From: Natroniella sp046097105 | Lineage (GTDB): Bacteria > Bacillota > Halanaerobiia > Halobacteroidales > Halobacteroidaceae | Direction: 5' to 3' | Assembly (NCBI RefSeq): GCF_046097105.1 | Contig: NZ_CP175562.1 | Coordinates: 1,178,001-1,242,000, forward strand | DNA length: 64,000 nucleotides | Shown: one piece after another, positions 45,760 to 55,187 of the stretch | Layout: each line of letters starts with the position of its first letter | Position numbering within the stretch: position 1 is the first letter of the stretch | Notes under the pieces: generated by a model | Database searches by the model: none | Seen by the model: the letters and a program-made list of their open reading frames with translations, nothing else | Told to the model about the DNA's origin: nothing | Made by a program: the position numbers and the translations under genes

Positions 45760-46515
45760 TTATTTTATATGTGCAGTAATTATATACTCATAGTTCTTAT
45801 TAGAAGGCTTATCTTCTTTTTTAAATTTAATTTCTTTTCCAAAATTATTGGCAGCAATTTTTAAATGACATAAAGCAATACCCATATCTATGGGAAGAAA
45901 CTTTTTCATCAAAGGAAAAAAGATGTTCTTAAAAAAACTCAATCTTTTACAATAAATAATCATTTCACTTTCTGTTCCTTCTAAATACCATGGTTGATTA
46001 TTTGTTGAAGATGGGGCCAACCTTACTGCTTCTATTAATTTTTCAGCACCCTCAACTGAAGATATTTCATCTAATTCTTTTCTCTTATACTCTGAAATAC
46101 TATTTCTATGAACTTCCTCATCTGCCTTACCAAAAGCTAATGTAATTACATATTTCAAGCCATTTCTAGCATCAAGGTTTTCTTGAGGTTTTCCCATTCC
46201 CAACCATAATGCTCCTACTCCTTCTTTCGACAAGAATAAATCAAGTTGTTGCAGAAGATAACCAGCATTTAATAAATGTCCTTCCTTTTCTTCAGAATAA
46301 ATTGCTATGTAGTGTGGAGCTTTAATTGAAAAAATTCCCCCTATTTCATTTTCTCCTAATATAGCAACTTCGGTCTTAATATGTTCAAACAAAGGCTCTA
46401 GTTTACTAATGTGACCTTTTAATTTCTTTATAATAGATTCTTCTAATGGCTCTTTAACAAATTTACGTATAGATTTCCTTTTAAATATTACTGGATAAAG
46501 CTCTGAATTAATCAT
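45760..46515 (-). CDS. Nitroreductase-family protein
   Basis: About 251 residues. KRKSIRKFVKEPL at the N-terminus is the FMN-phosphate binding RxSxRxF motif, and RLAPSSTNNQPWYLEG is the second family motif. The protein seems to hold two half-nitroreductase units, like the single-chain TM1586 type (PF14512). Flavin-dependent reductase, substrate unknown. ATG 46515 follows GGAGGG at 7 nt; the frame is open to 46620 without a ribosome site. Confidence 0.75.
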   Translation of the reverse strand: MINSELYPVIFKRKSIRKFVKEPLEESIIKKLKGHISKLEPLFEHIKTEVAILGENEIGGIFSIKAPHYIAIYSEEKEGHLLNAGYLLQQLDLFLSKEGVGALWLGMGKPQENLDARNGLKYVITLAFGKADEEVHRNSISEYKRKELDEISSVEGAEKLIEAVRLAPSSTNNQPWYLEGTESEMIIYCKRLSFFKNIFFPLMKKFLPIDMGIALCHLKIAANNFGKEIKFKKEDKPSNKNYEYIITAHIK

Positions 46516-46604
46516 CTTTATTCCCTCCGATTTCCTTAGATTTGCAATACAATTTTTGTCTATATCCTTTTGATGCCTTTGTAAATTATATCTATTAATC
46601 AAAT

Positions 46605-46651
46605 AAGGTATTGCAATCAAGAAGATAAATGAAATCCAATTGCAATACCTT
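46605..46651. terminator. Long-loop hairpin
   Basis: AAGGTATTGCAAT / ATTGCAATACCTT, 13-bp perfect stem, 21-nt loop, TTTTT on the plus 3' side. Lies just before the broken hydrolase gene end. Confidence 0.55.
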
Positions 46652-46679
46652 TTTTATAAGATAACTACTCTATTTCACC

Positions 46680-48164
46680 TTATAGTACATTCCAAAAATA
46701 AAATATCCATGTTAAAGCCATTGTAGCCAATGCAAACAAAATATAATGAATTCGTCCAGCTATCCTCCAGTATTTCTTCCGCCATACTACTACAGTAAGT
46801 ATAACAATTGCCACTGACAATAATGTCATTGCATATGGAACAAAATCAAATAATGGAGTTAATGGTGATGGCTTACTGTAAGCGGATGCTGGTAAGCCGT
46901 AAACGGGATCTATAGCACCTTCCATCATAAACCCTGCCACAAAAATTAAAGTGAATAGACCATGAATTATTGCTATCACTTTTGACCGCTTTTCTCCTAT
47001 TCCATTACTCTTAGAGTGATTTCTCTTCTTAGATAACCTTATAATAATACCCTTAACACCCCAATATAGTAGACTTCCTACTATAAATAGAATTGATAAT
47101 ATCAACATAATAAAGTTTATTCCAGAAGTTTCATACCAAGCAGCCATTGAATAGCTCATAGGACCATCAGCCATCAGCATGGTTTTCCCCATTGGGTCTG
47201 TGGATAATACAATAGTCCCAAAATCACCACCATAGTCATGGGTCCTACCCTCTCTTAAGTTGTGATATACTCCTGGCTCAATTTCTACGAATTTATTTGT
47301 TTCCCCTAAGTGTGTAACTAGTAGATAACCTTCGTCATCCACATTCACATGCATAACACCCATAAGAAGACTTAGAAACTTATCCTCTGTTGTAAGTATC
47401 CGACGATTTTGATGATATTCTCCAATAAACTCTTTTACTCTTTTACCCATACCTTCTGGTGCTTGGAGAGTCCTCACCTCTTCCTGTGGCAAATATCTAT
47501 CCATAAACCTTTGGAATATCTCTATATTTGCAAGATAGCTACCACCACTATGGGATATAAAGAATCCTATTTCTTCTTCTGGCAGTAGATAGAATCCTGT
47601 ATCATAGAGCATGGTCCCTCCACCATGGTGAAATGTATCTCGACCATTAAAGGTGGTCTTTATGAAACCATGGGCCATTCCATTTATAAGAGGGTAAAAG
47701 GTAAATGGTTCCCTGAAGATTTTATTAACAGTTTCCTTCATTAACATACTTTCGCCATTAAGTTGCCCTCCTTGTAAATATGCTAACATAAACTTAGCCA
47801 TATCAGAAGCAGTAGTACTCATACTACCTGCTGGTTTAGACATAAACTCAAACTTTCCTTCTTGGAACTCTCCATCTACATAGCGATATGGTTTAGATAT
47901 GTTCGTAGCTAAATTTTCTGGCAATGGTTGGCGAAATGAGCTATTTTTCATTCCTAGTGGCCTATAGATATTTTCTTCAATATATTCGGCAAAAGGTACT
48001 CCTGACACAACCTCTACTATATAACCTGCTAATGAGGTGCCGTAATTAGAGTAAGCAGTAACCTCCCCGGGAGGAAAAATTCTTGCTAACCTATTTTCAC
48101 GAACGTGCTGGTATAAAGGAGGTAGCTCTCCTTCCTGCAGGATAAACATCTGTGATATTTTCAA
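46680..48164 (-). pseudogene. 3' part of a serine hydrolase related to 41388-43313
   Basis: About 490 residues homologous to residues 170-641 of the 41388 protein: YSNYG, KPAGSMSTTASDMAKF, HHGGG, then the same four-segment membrane tail. The N-terminal third with SxxK is absent from this frame. The ATG at 48164 is internal and has no ribosome site. It joins, in another frame, to the fragment ending at 48097. Confidence 0.8.
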
Positions 48165-48594
48165 TGATTAACCCCAAGAGGTGATAATTAGTATCGGTAT
48201 AATTTACCTCTTTTCCAGGTGGACACTCAGTCTCTGAATTATCTTTGGCCCAGATAATTGCTTCCCTAGGACTAATTTTAAAATTAGGGTCTTCAAATAA
48301 ATCCTCTAGCAAGGGCCAAAAGTTTTCAGGCAAGCCTGATGTCTGTTTTAATAAATGCTTAATTTTAATATGGTCTGTATAATCTTTGCCTTTATAAACA
48401 TGAAGACCATCTAGTAATTCATCGCCCAAATACTTACTAATACTATCATCAAAAGATAACTCTCCTTTTTCAAATAAAATACTAATTATAGTTGAAGTAA
48501 ATAACTTACCAACACTGGCCATATAATTAGGCTGTTTAGGATTAGCATCCAAATCACCTGTTGAACCTTGAGCAATATTTAAGTGTAAATCTAA
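48097..48594 (-). pseudogene. 5' part of a different serine hydrolase, fused out of frame
   Basis: KQPNYMASVGKLFTSTIISI holds the SxxK motif, and EVNYTDTNYHLLGLIIENIT holds the Y-x-N equivalent (YTD), as in short soluble beta-lactamase-family hydrolases. After ENIT the frame runs into DNA that belongs to the other hydrolase's frame and stops. Its own N-terminus is also missing. Two different paralogues seem joined here. Confidence 0.65.
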
Positions 48595-48631
48595 CTTCTC
48601 TGAGTGAACTAATAAAAGGAGGGATTAAGTA

Positions 48632-49000
48632 TTAAAAAAATGGCTGAAATATTTAGGTCTGTTGGGTCTAATAGGTCTTTTAGGGGTATTTCCTGCTAAT
48701 CCTGATTATTATGGTTTCTTTGGGTTTTTTAGATTCTTTGCTTTTTCAAATGTAGTAAATAATGAACGTTTAGATTTAAATATCAATAAAGCAACTAGAA
48801 ATGCTTTTATAGCTTCTTTAATTGTCTTTGTTATAGCTAATATCTGGGCCAATTTTACTTTAAAAGCAGATATATTCATTTATACTTTTGTAGCAAACTT
48901 TGTACTATTAATATTAGTATTTTGCTTTTCATTTATTTATTATGATAGGGCAAATAAGTTTGGCCAAATTAAAGACAAAAATGAAAGAGTTTCGAGCTAG
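48632..49000 (+). CDS. DUF3796-type membrane protein, start uncertain
   Basis: The frame reads KKWLKYLGLLGLIGLLGVF, then NPDYYGFFGFFRFFAF, the DUF3796 signature, with two more membrane helices to the end. There is no ATG. A good AGGAGGG (48617-48623) stands before GTATTAAAAAAATGG: with six A's, ATT would be the in-frame start at 7 nt; with the seven present, the frame begins at GTA/TTA. The first usual codon, TTG 48662, is 38 nt from the ribosome site. It is paired with the HTH gene, as DUF3796 genes usually are. Confidence 0.65.
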   Translation, partial: LKKWLKYLGLLGLIGLLGVFPANPDYYGFFGFFRFFAFSNVVNNERLDLNINKATRNAFIASLIVFVIANIWANFTLKADIFIYTFVANFVLLILVFCFSFIYYDRANKFGQIKDKNERVSS

Positions 49001-49166
49001 GTTAGATTTAACACAGCAACAATTAGCAAGTTTAGTTAATCTTAGGCGGGAGACGATTGTTCATCTAGAAAATGGAAAGTATAACTCTTCGCTTAAGCTT
49101 GCTATGGATATAGCTAAAGTTTTAAATACTACTGTAAATGAACTTTTTACTTTTATTGAGGATTAA
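48981..49166 (+). CDS. Cro/CI-type helix-turn-helix regulator (YozG-like)
   Basis: About 61 residues: MKEFRARLDLTQQQLASLVN, RRETIVHLENGKYNSSLKLA, IAKVLNTTVNELF. A minimal XRE domain covering the whole protein. It overlaps the end of the DUF3796 gene by 20 nt, so translation is coupled. Usually represses its own two-gene operon. Confidence 0.85.
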   Translation: MKEFRARLDLTQQQLASLVNLRRETIVHLENGKYNSSLKLAMDIAKVLNTTVNELFTFIED

Positions 49167-49173
49167 ATATTAA

Positions 49174-49199
49174 GTTGAAGTAAATATATTTACTTCAAC
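49174..49199. terminator. Palindromic terminator
   Basis: GTTGAAGTAAATA / TATTTACTTCAAC, 26-nt perfect palindrome between converging genes. Confidence 0.65.
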
Positions 49200-49226
49200 T
49201 CTTAAATAGCACTAAATTTAAAAACT

Positions 49227-49583
49227 TTAATTTTGTTCTACAAACTGAATACTAACACCATTAGGATCTTTCACAAAGAAAAATCTAATATTGGGAACAG
49301 GTTGAAATGGGCCAACTACCTCCAACCCCTCCTCCTTAACAAAATCAAGCTGTTCATCAAAAGAATCTACCTCAAAACCTAAAGAAATACCCTCAGGATT
49401 GTTAGCAGCATCTTTATTAGGGTCAAAGATCAATTCAACCTTAGTTTCACCACTACCTAAAAAAGCAATCTCAACTTCTTCAAGTGTAAACTCCTGACTT
49501 ACTTCAAGTCCTACAATCTTCTGATAAAACTCCAAAGACTCTTCCATATCCCCCACTGTAATAGTACACCAATTAAACTTCAT
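49227..49583 (-). CDS. Glyoxalase/bleomycin-resistance (VOC) family protein
   Basis: 118 residues, one full VOC module pair: TITVGDMEESLEFYQKIVGL at the start, KVELIFDP, ISLGFEVDSFDE and the end FFVKDPNGVSIQFVEQ with its final Glu/Gln metal ligand. The first ligand position is occupied by Thr/Cys-like residues (NWCTI), so the metal site may be incomplete. Substrate unknown. GGAGG upstream. Confidence 0.8.
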   Translation of the reverse strand: MKFNWCTITVGDMEESLEFYQKIVGLEVSQEFTLEEVEIAFLGSGETKVELIFDPNKDAANNPEGISLGFEVDSFDEQLDFVKEEGLEVVGPFQPVPNIRFFFVKDPNGVSIQFVEQN

Positions 49584-49872
49584 ACTTTATTCCTCCCTCT
49601 TAAAATTAATTATCTACTTAATTTTAACTAAAGAATACTAAATAATTCTAGAAATATCAAATGCTTTTAAGAACTTCCCTTCTACTCTTTACCTACTTAT
49701 AATCCTCATGCCGCTACCTTTTCTTTTCTTCTCCTGTAACCTTAATATTTAACCACTTTTCAGACTTATAACACCACAGATTTAATCCTGCCATCACAAA
49801 GATGTAGTAGCTCCGGGAACGTTATTATATAAAAAGTCACCATGCTTCACTAAAGGCTCATACAAATCAATT

Positions 49873-51231
49873 TTAATCAATTATTTTTGTCTTCCAAGTA
49901 CCTTTCATAAACCAAAATATAACTGCTAAAACTCCTAAAAACTTAGCCAACAATATAGCCCACCAAACTCCTTTTTGACCAAGCCCCAACGTATAAGCCA
50001 TAAAAAGTGAAAGCGGAATTTGTAATATCCACAGAGTTAATATCCGAAATAACATCTGCTCTACTGTATTTCCAGCCCCCTTTAAAGATTCTGATAATAC
50101 TTGCTGCACCCCTAAAAATGCAAAAGCAAATCCAGCAATCTTCAAATAATAACTACCTATTTCTATTACATTTTGGTTCTCCGTAAATAACATTATCAAA
50201 CAAGGAGCAACAAACAATATAAGTATAGCTACTAAAATCTGAAACCCAAATGTAATCCCTGCACCCAACCAAGCAGTAACTCCAGCCTCATCAGGCTTGT
50301 CAGCACCCAAAAATTGACCTATTAATACTCCGGTAGCCCGCCCCATACCTTGAGCAGGCATTCTAATTACTGAAGTAATCCTATTAGCTATTCCCCAAGC
50401 AGCAAGAGTATATGTACCAAAAGCAGTTACAATTGAAGTCATAACTGCCATTGCTAAAGACAAAGCTGACATCCCAATCGCAGCTGGAAAACCAACCTTA
50501 ATTATTTGCTTAACCATCTCTTTATCAGGTTTAAGATAATCTAACTTGAGCTTAATTCCTTTCTTACCAGTAAAGAGTAGATACATTCCTATAATTGCTC
50601 CGATAAAACGAGAAAATATCGTTGCTATAGCAGCACCCTTAATACCCAACTCCGGAAACAAAAACCAACCAAAAATTAAAAACGGATCTAAAATTATATT
50701 TATTAAAACAGTTATTAATTTGAGCTTCATTGGAGTTTTTGTATCACCAATTCCTTGAAGGGCTGAAGAAAATACAAAATAAACAAAAACCAAAGGAATA
50801 CCCCACATTATTATTCTAAAATATTCCCAAGCTGGTTTTAATACTTCTGCCTCAGGCCCCATTATTTGTAATAATTCTTCTCCTGAAATCAAACCTACTC
50901 CAGAAAAAAAGACTGAAATTACAACTGATAAAACCAAAACCTGCCCTGCTGCTAAATTAGCCATTTTCTGATTTTCTGCTCCAATATATTGCGAAATCAG
51001 TGTCATTCCAGCCACAGAAAAACCTCCAGCAAAAGAAAAAATAAAAAATATTAGTGGAAAAGATAAAGAAATTGCTGCTAAATACTCTGCTCCTAACCTT
51101 CCTACCCAAAAGGTATCAGCTAAATTATACATCAAATGCATAGCATCACCGATTATGATTGGATAACTAAGAGCTAATAAAGTAATTAATATTTTTTTAT
51201 TAGTCAAATTTTTGATTGATTTTATTTGCAT
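49873..51231 (-). CDS. MATE-family multidrug/Na+ antiporter
   Basis: 452 residues, twelve hydrophobic segments in two similar halves. Family marks: YNLADTFWVGRLG in the first helix region, PLIFFIFSFAGGF, GDTKTPMKLK, and the second-half counterpart SLKGAGNTVEQ. Exports cationic drugs or metabolites using an ion gradient. Closest in plan to the MepA/DinF side of the family. Single gene with GAGGAGGG. Confidence 0.9.
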   Translation of the reverse strand: MQIKSIKNLTNKKILITLLALSYPIIIGDAMHLMYNLADTFWVGRLGAEYLAAISLSFPLIFFIFSFAGGFSVAGMTLISQYIGAENQKMANLAAGQVLVLSVVISVFFSGVGLISGEELLQIMGPEAEVLKPAWEYFRIIMWGIPLVFVYFVFSSALQGIGDTKTPMKLKLITVLINIILDPFLIFGWFLFPELGIKGAAIATIFSRFIGAIIGMYLLFTGKKGIKLKLDYLKPDKEMVKQIIKVGFPAAIGMSALSLAMAVMTSIVTAFGTYTLAAWGIANRITSVIRMPAQGMGRATGVLIGQFLGADKPDEAGVTAWLGAGITFGFQILVAILILFVAPCLIMLFTENQNVIEIGSYYLKIAGFAFAFLGVQQVLSESLKGAGNTVEQMLFRILTLWILQIPLSLFMAYTLGLGQKGVWWAILLAKFLGVLAVIFWFMKGTWKTKIID

Positions 51232-51403
51232 ACAACCCTCCTCGTTCTTTTCTAATAACCACTTCTTTCTTTGCTTATGATATGTAACATTTATAAATAC
51301 TATATATTACAAACCAAAAATAATCTTTTTACAACTAAGTTCTACCTCACTTCTATCTTCAGTAATTTAAAAGCCATAGATCAATTTTGCTCAATTTAAA
51401 AGC

Positions 51404-51423
51404 CAGACCTTTTTCAAGATCTG
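51404..51423. terminator. Hairpin, relative of 41133-41151
   Basis: CAGACCTT / AAGATCTG with one mismatch; TTTTAAA on the minus 3' side. Confidence 0.45.
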
Positions 51424-51443
51424 ACCTGATAATCAAACTAAGA

Positions 51444-51550
51444 CTATTCATAAGCTATCTCAACTTCATAGCCTTCATATTGTAATTACAATTCTAAAAA
51501 TCTAGCTATCTTCTTTCGTCTTCTACAATCAAAACTTTATACCTTTCCAT
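51444..51550 (-). pseudogene. Response-regulator remnant
   Basis: ATG 51550 after GGAGG encodes MERYKVLIVEDERR then a stop. A shifted frame continues IARFLEL and, after another break, YEGYEVEIAYE. This is the first about 35 residues of an OmpR-type receiver domain with at least two lesions; the rest is gone. 51232-51443 otherwise holds only the hairpin. Confidence 0.75.
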
Positions 51551-51726
51551 TTTAATCCTCCAGACAACTTCTAATCTATTTACTACTTATACATATAAAA
51601 AATTTACATAATGTAGATACTAACAATAAAACGATAATCACAAAATTCTATTTTACCTACTATACCTTTTATGAGACCCTATCCAGTACTGACTGTAGTA
51701 GAAACCTTAATTACTATAATAATGGT

Positions 51727-51954
51727 TTATTTCAAGAATATCTTTTTTGATCTATACTGATTAATTAAGAAGCAGCTTCCTCCTAAAAACAGAGCAATTG
51801 CAGCTATAACCCAATGCATAGTTGTAACCATAAAGGGAAATATGTAATAGTAGGCTAAGATAAGAATAAAAATTAAAGTCATTTGAATTATAGTTAGTAT
51901 CATGAATTTCCTAACATATTTCTTTTTTAGTCTTTTAAAATAGTTCTGGCTCAT
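51727..51954 (-). CDS. Small two-helix membrane protein, unknown
   Basis: 75 residues: a basic start (YFKRLKKKYVRK), two membrane helices (about 18-40 and 46-64) and a basic tail. No ribosome site precedes its ATG, so it may be coupled to the overlapping upstream frame or be a remnant. Not recognised. Confidence 0.4.
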   Translation of the reverse strand: MSQNYFKRLKKKYVRKFMILTIIQMTLIFILILAYYYIFPFMVTTMHWVIAAIALFLGGSCFLINQYRSKKIFLK

Positions 51955-52165
51955 TTAAAGCAGCAGATAATAGAACTGATGCAGAAAAAGAATTAACAGA
52001 ATCAGTAAATATACCATGAATAACATCCTCAAATTCTAACCTCTCCACCCTACCCCAAACATTATATTCATAATGGCTAATAAATTTCTTCTGATCAGCC
52101 ACAGGGCTAGCCTTGTCTAGATCGAGGGGAAATAGCTCTACTGGTAGTCCTCCCTTAGATTCCAA
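51935..52165 (-). CDS. Short open frame of unknown function, perhaps a fragment
   Basis: 76 codons from TTG 52165; the frame is open a little further up, with GGAAGGGGG near 52190. VWGRVERLEFEDVIHGIFTD has protein-like composition, but no family is evident and the upstream start is unclear. Overlaps the next gene by 20 nt. Possibly the end of a decayed gene. Confidence 0.35.
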   Translation of the reverse strand: MESKGGLPVELFPLDLDKASPVADQKKFISHYEYNVWGRVERLEFEDVIHGIFTDSVNSFSASVLLSAALNEPELF

Positions 52166-52346
52166 TCTTACAATCTTAATAATTGAACCCCCTTCCAGAT
52201 AGTGATTATATGTGAAAATTAATTAAAAATGATTTTAATTATTAATCTTTATTACATATTTAGACTTATTGCAGAATATTTAGATCAACTAACAAGTGAT
52301 AATAGATTAAAAATCTTAATAAGGATGTAAGAAGGAGGTGAAGAAA

Positions 52347-53135
52347 TTGTCTGTTAATATTAATAGAAAAACATTACAAATATTAAATATTCTTTCCTTT
52401 GTTTTAGTGATTTTCATTAATGCTTTAGCAAATATTTTACCTCTTAATGATTATACAACAGGTGAAGTAGCTCAGTTATACCCTAACCTATTTACTCCAG
52501 CACCAATTACTTTCTCTATCTGGGGGCTGATTTATCTTTTATTGGCATCCTTCACTTTATATCAAGCCAGAGGTTTACTTTCTATACCAGATCCTCAAGT
52601 TGACTTTTTAGATAAAATAGGTTACTTATTTTTTATTTCATCTTTAGCTAATGCAAGTTGGATCTTTGCTTGGCATTATCTTAAAATTGGTCTATCTTTT
52701 TTAATAATGTTTGTGTTGTTAATCTCTTTAATATTAATCTATAATCAGTTAGAAATTGGACTAAGAAGAGTAAGTAGAGCCGAAAAATTATTTGTCCATC
52801 TTCCCTTTAGCATCTATACAGGGTGGATTACAGTAGCAACATTAGCTAATTTAACTACATTACTGGTTGATCTCAACTTTTATGATACCATAATTCCAGC
52901 AGTACCTTGGACTATTGGAATGATTGCCATTGCAGTTATAGTTGGAAGTTATATTTATATTAAAAGAAGAGATCTTTATTATAATTTAGTAATAGTCTGG
53001 GCTTTATTAGGCGTTGTAGTTAAACGGATTTTTATAGCTGAAGAATTAATAATCACCGTAGCTATAGCTGCTATTATAGGTATTATAATTATTACAGGAA
53101 TACTTGTGAGGGATTTTAAATTTAGTTTTCCATAA
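52347..53135 (+). CDS. TspO/MBR-like membrane protein (tryptophan-rich sensory protein type)
   Basis: About 262 residues with some eight hydrophobic segments. FTPAPITFSIWGLIYLLLA, NASWIFAWHY and FSIYTGWITVATLANLTT are the conserved patches of the long bacterial relatives of TspO. The family binds porphyrin-like or other small ligands in the membrane; exact role unknown. Start TTG 52347 is 8 nt from AGAAGGAGG; a GTG at 52338 overlaps that site. Confidence 0.6.
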   Translation: MSVNINRKTLQILNILSFVLVIFINALANILPLNDYTTGEVAQLYPNLFTPAPITFSIWGLIYLLLASFTLYQARGLLSIPDPQVDFLDKIGYLFFISSLANASWIFAWHYLKIGLSFLIMFVLLISLILIYNQLEIGLRRVSRAEKLFVHLPFSIYTGWITVATLANLTTLLVDLNFYDTIIPAVPWTIGMIAIAVIVGSYIYIKRRDLYYNLVIVWALLGVVVKRIFIAEELIITVAIAAIIGIIIITGILVRDFKFSFP

Positions 53136-53322
53136 GATGAACAGATTAAATGGGGTAACAATAGGGCCAACACCATTAGTATTCCAGGCTTAATAAGTTT
53201 GTTGCTTTAATCAAGGCTTTGCAGGAGGAGGAGGTTATTTATGAAAAAAACTATTGTAATAGGAACTTCTCCTAAATTGCAATAATAATTGAACTAATTT
53301 TATTTAAAAGAATTTACTCAGC
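53136..53322. other. Intergenic region with a broken short frame
   Basis: GGAGGAGGAGG precedes an ATG at 53241 with only about 14 codons (MKKTIVIGTSPKLQ, stop), like the beginning of a lost gene. A GGGCCAACACCA motif lies at 53163. Confidence 0.4.
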
Positions 53323-53600
53323 TTCAATCAAACTATTTAAGTAATATTATTAATAACGATAAAATATTATTAGGTAAGTACTTACTACAAGGGAGGGAAT
53401 CTTTTGGAAACAGAGCTCAATAAAAAAATCATAAATCTCAAAGCCTTAATTGCAATCTTTGTCACTATTTCATTGGTTATTTACTCAGAGCAGGCATTCG
53501 AAGCAGCAGTTAATGGCTTACATACTTGGTGGGAGATCGTCTTCCCTGCCTTATTACCATTCTTTATCATCGCCGAAATCTTAATGGGGTTAGGTGTAGT
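53323..53600 (+). repeat. ylbJ 5' region (copy 2, with the intact gene)
   Basis: Counterpart of 45223-45500, about 95% identical by eye. This copy continues into the whole ylbJ gene and is taken as the original. Confidence 0.9.
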
Positions 53601-54648
53601 TCATTTTATAGGTGCCTTATTAGAACCGCTAATGCGACCAATTTTTAAGGTTCCGGGGATTGGAGCTTTTGCCGTAGCTATGGGCCTAGCCTCTGGCTAT
53701 CCAATCGGGGCCAAAATCACAGGAAAGTTAAGACGAGAAAAGCTATGTACTCAGGTGGAAGGAGAACGCCTAGTCTCTTTTGCTAATACTGCCGATCCGC
53801 TCTTTATGGTTGGTGCAGTAGCTATTGGTATGTTTGGTCAACCAAAACTGGGATTGATTTTAGCATTGGCCCATTATATTTCATGTTTAATGGTTGGTTT
53901 TATCTTGCGTTTTTATAACCCTAAGACTGATAATAAAGATGCAGTTCAAAGTCAAATTACTGAAACAAATATATTAAAAAAAGCTTTTAATGAATTATAT
54001 AAAGCAAGAAGAAGTGACAATCGTCCTTTTGGTCAATTACTTGGAGACTCAATTAGAGAATCTGTCAACACCTTATTGCTAATTGGTGGCTTTATAATTC
54101 TTTTTTCTGTTCTAACTGAAATATTAACTTCTATTGGTATTACTAATATACTTACTAGTTTGATCGCTTTTTTTCTTAGGCCATTCGGCTTTGAAAAATC
54201 TTTAATCTTACCTATTATCAGTGGATTATTTGAAATTACAAATGGTTCTCATCTTGCTAGTCAATCTAGTGCTCCTTTAGGACAACAGATCATAATTACT
54301 AGTGGAATCATTGCCTGGAGTGGTTTTTCAGTCCATGCACAAGTAGCTGCAATGGTGGAAGGAACTGATATTCGACTAAAGCCTTATATCTTTTCTAGAA
54401 TCTTACATGGTATCTTCGCCAGTATAACTACTTTCCTGCTTCTGAAAAGATTGAATCTAAATCTTGAAAATTTAGTTACAGATGTCACTAACCTTCATGG
54501 AGAAATCACATTAACCCTTGGTTACTGGGAGCGTTTTTCTCAAATGTCATTCTTCTTAATCTTACTTCTCAGTAGTTTAATACTACTCTCTTTAATTATC
54601 CATATCATCAAAAGAATAACGATAATCTCCTTTCATCATTTTAATTAA
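53404..54648 (+). CDS. ylbJ: Sporulation integral membrane protein YlbJ (nucleoside-recognition/gate family)
   Basis: 414 residues, about eight membrane segments. Two gate domains: WWEIVFPALLPFFIIAEILM (about 38-60) with GLASGYPIGAKITG, and LLLIGGFIILFSVL with GLFEITNGSHLASQ (about 220-290). YlbJ is made in the mother cell of Bacillus and is needed for a normal spore coat/cortex, so it supports a spore-forming host. TTG start, 6 nt after GGGAGGG. It is next to coaD in many clostridia and halanaerobes, as here. Confidence 0.9.
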   Translation: METELNKKIINLKALIAIFVTISLVIYSEQAFEAAVNGLHTWWEIVFPALLPFFIIAEILMGLGVVHFIGALLEPLMRPIFKVPGIGAFAVAMGLASGYPIGAKITGKLRREKLCTQVEGERLVSFANTADPLFMVGAVAIGMFGQPKLGLILALAHYISCLMVGFILRFYNPKTDNKDAVQSQITETNILKKAFNELYKARRSDNRPFGQLLGDSIRESVNTLLLIGGFIILFSVLTEILTSIGITNILTSLIAFFLRPFGFEKSLILPIISGLFEITNGSHLASQSSAPLGQQIIITSGIIAWSGFSVHAQVAAMVEGTDIRLKPYIFSRILHGIFASITTFLLLKRLNLNLENLVTDVTNLHGEITLTLGYWERFSQMSFFLILLLSSLILLSLIIHIIKRITIISFHHFN

Positions 54649-54652
54649 AAAA

Positions 54653-54671
54653 GACCTCCATTCTGGAGGTC
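54653..54671. terminator. Terminator between ylbJ and coaD
   Basis: GACCTCC / GGAGGTC stem with an A-tract before and, on the minus strand, TTTTTT after it. Confidence 0.85.
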
Positions 54672-54687
54672 AATTTATCTATGAAGC

Positions 54688-55185
54688 TTAAAAAAGGTGA
54701 TCTCTTTCTTTCAACTTTTCAAATAACCTATCAACTATAAATTCAGGAACTAAATCTCTAACACAACCTTCAAAACTAGCCACTTCTTTAATCATGCTTG
54801 AACTCAAATAAGCATATTCAGTACTGGTCATCATAAATATTGTTTCTATATCTGCATCCAATTTTTTATTCATAGAAGCCATTTGAAATTCCGATTCAAA
54901 ATCAGAAACCGCTCGTAACCCTCTAACAATCACCTTTGCCTCTTTTTGTTTTAAATAAGTTGTCAATAACCCGGTAAAACAATCTACTTCTACTGAGTCA
55001 TACTCCTTAACTACCTGCTTAAGCATCTTTACTCTTTCTTCCATATCAAAAAGAGGTCTTTTTCTAGGATTATTGAAGACTGATACAATAACTTTATCAA
55101 ATACATTATTAGCTCGTTCAATAATATCTAAATGTCCTTTAGTTACTGGATCAAAACTACCTGGATAAACAACTACCTTAGCCAT
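54688..55185 (-). CDS. coaD: Phosphopantetheine adenylyltransferase
   Basis: 165 residues, usual length. PGSFDPVTKGHLDII has the nucleotidyltransferase HxGH-like motif (T-K-G-H), RGLRAVSDFESEFQMASMN and the end YLSSSMIKEVASFEG, the ISSSxIR-like motif. Fourth step of coenzyme A synthesis: ATP + phosphopantetheine gives dephospho-CoA. 2 nt after rsmD, the common rsmD-coaD pair. Confidence 0.97.
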   Translation of the reverse strand: MAKVVVYPGSFDPVTKGHLDIIERANNVFDKVIVSVFNNPRKRPLFDMEERVKMLKQVVKEYDSVEVDCFTGLLTTYLKQKEAKVIVRGLRAVSDFESEFQMASMNKKLDADIETIFMMTSTEYAYLSSSMIKEVASFEGCVRDLVPEFIVDRLFEKLKERDHLF

Positions 55186-55187
55186 AT

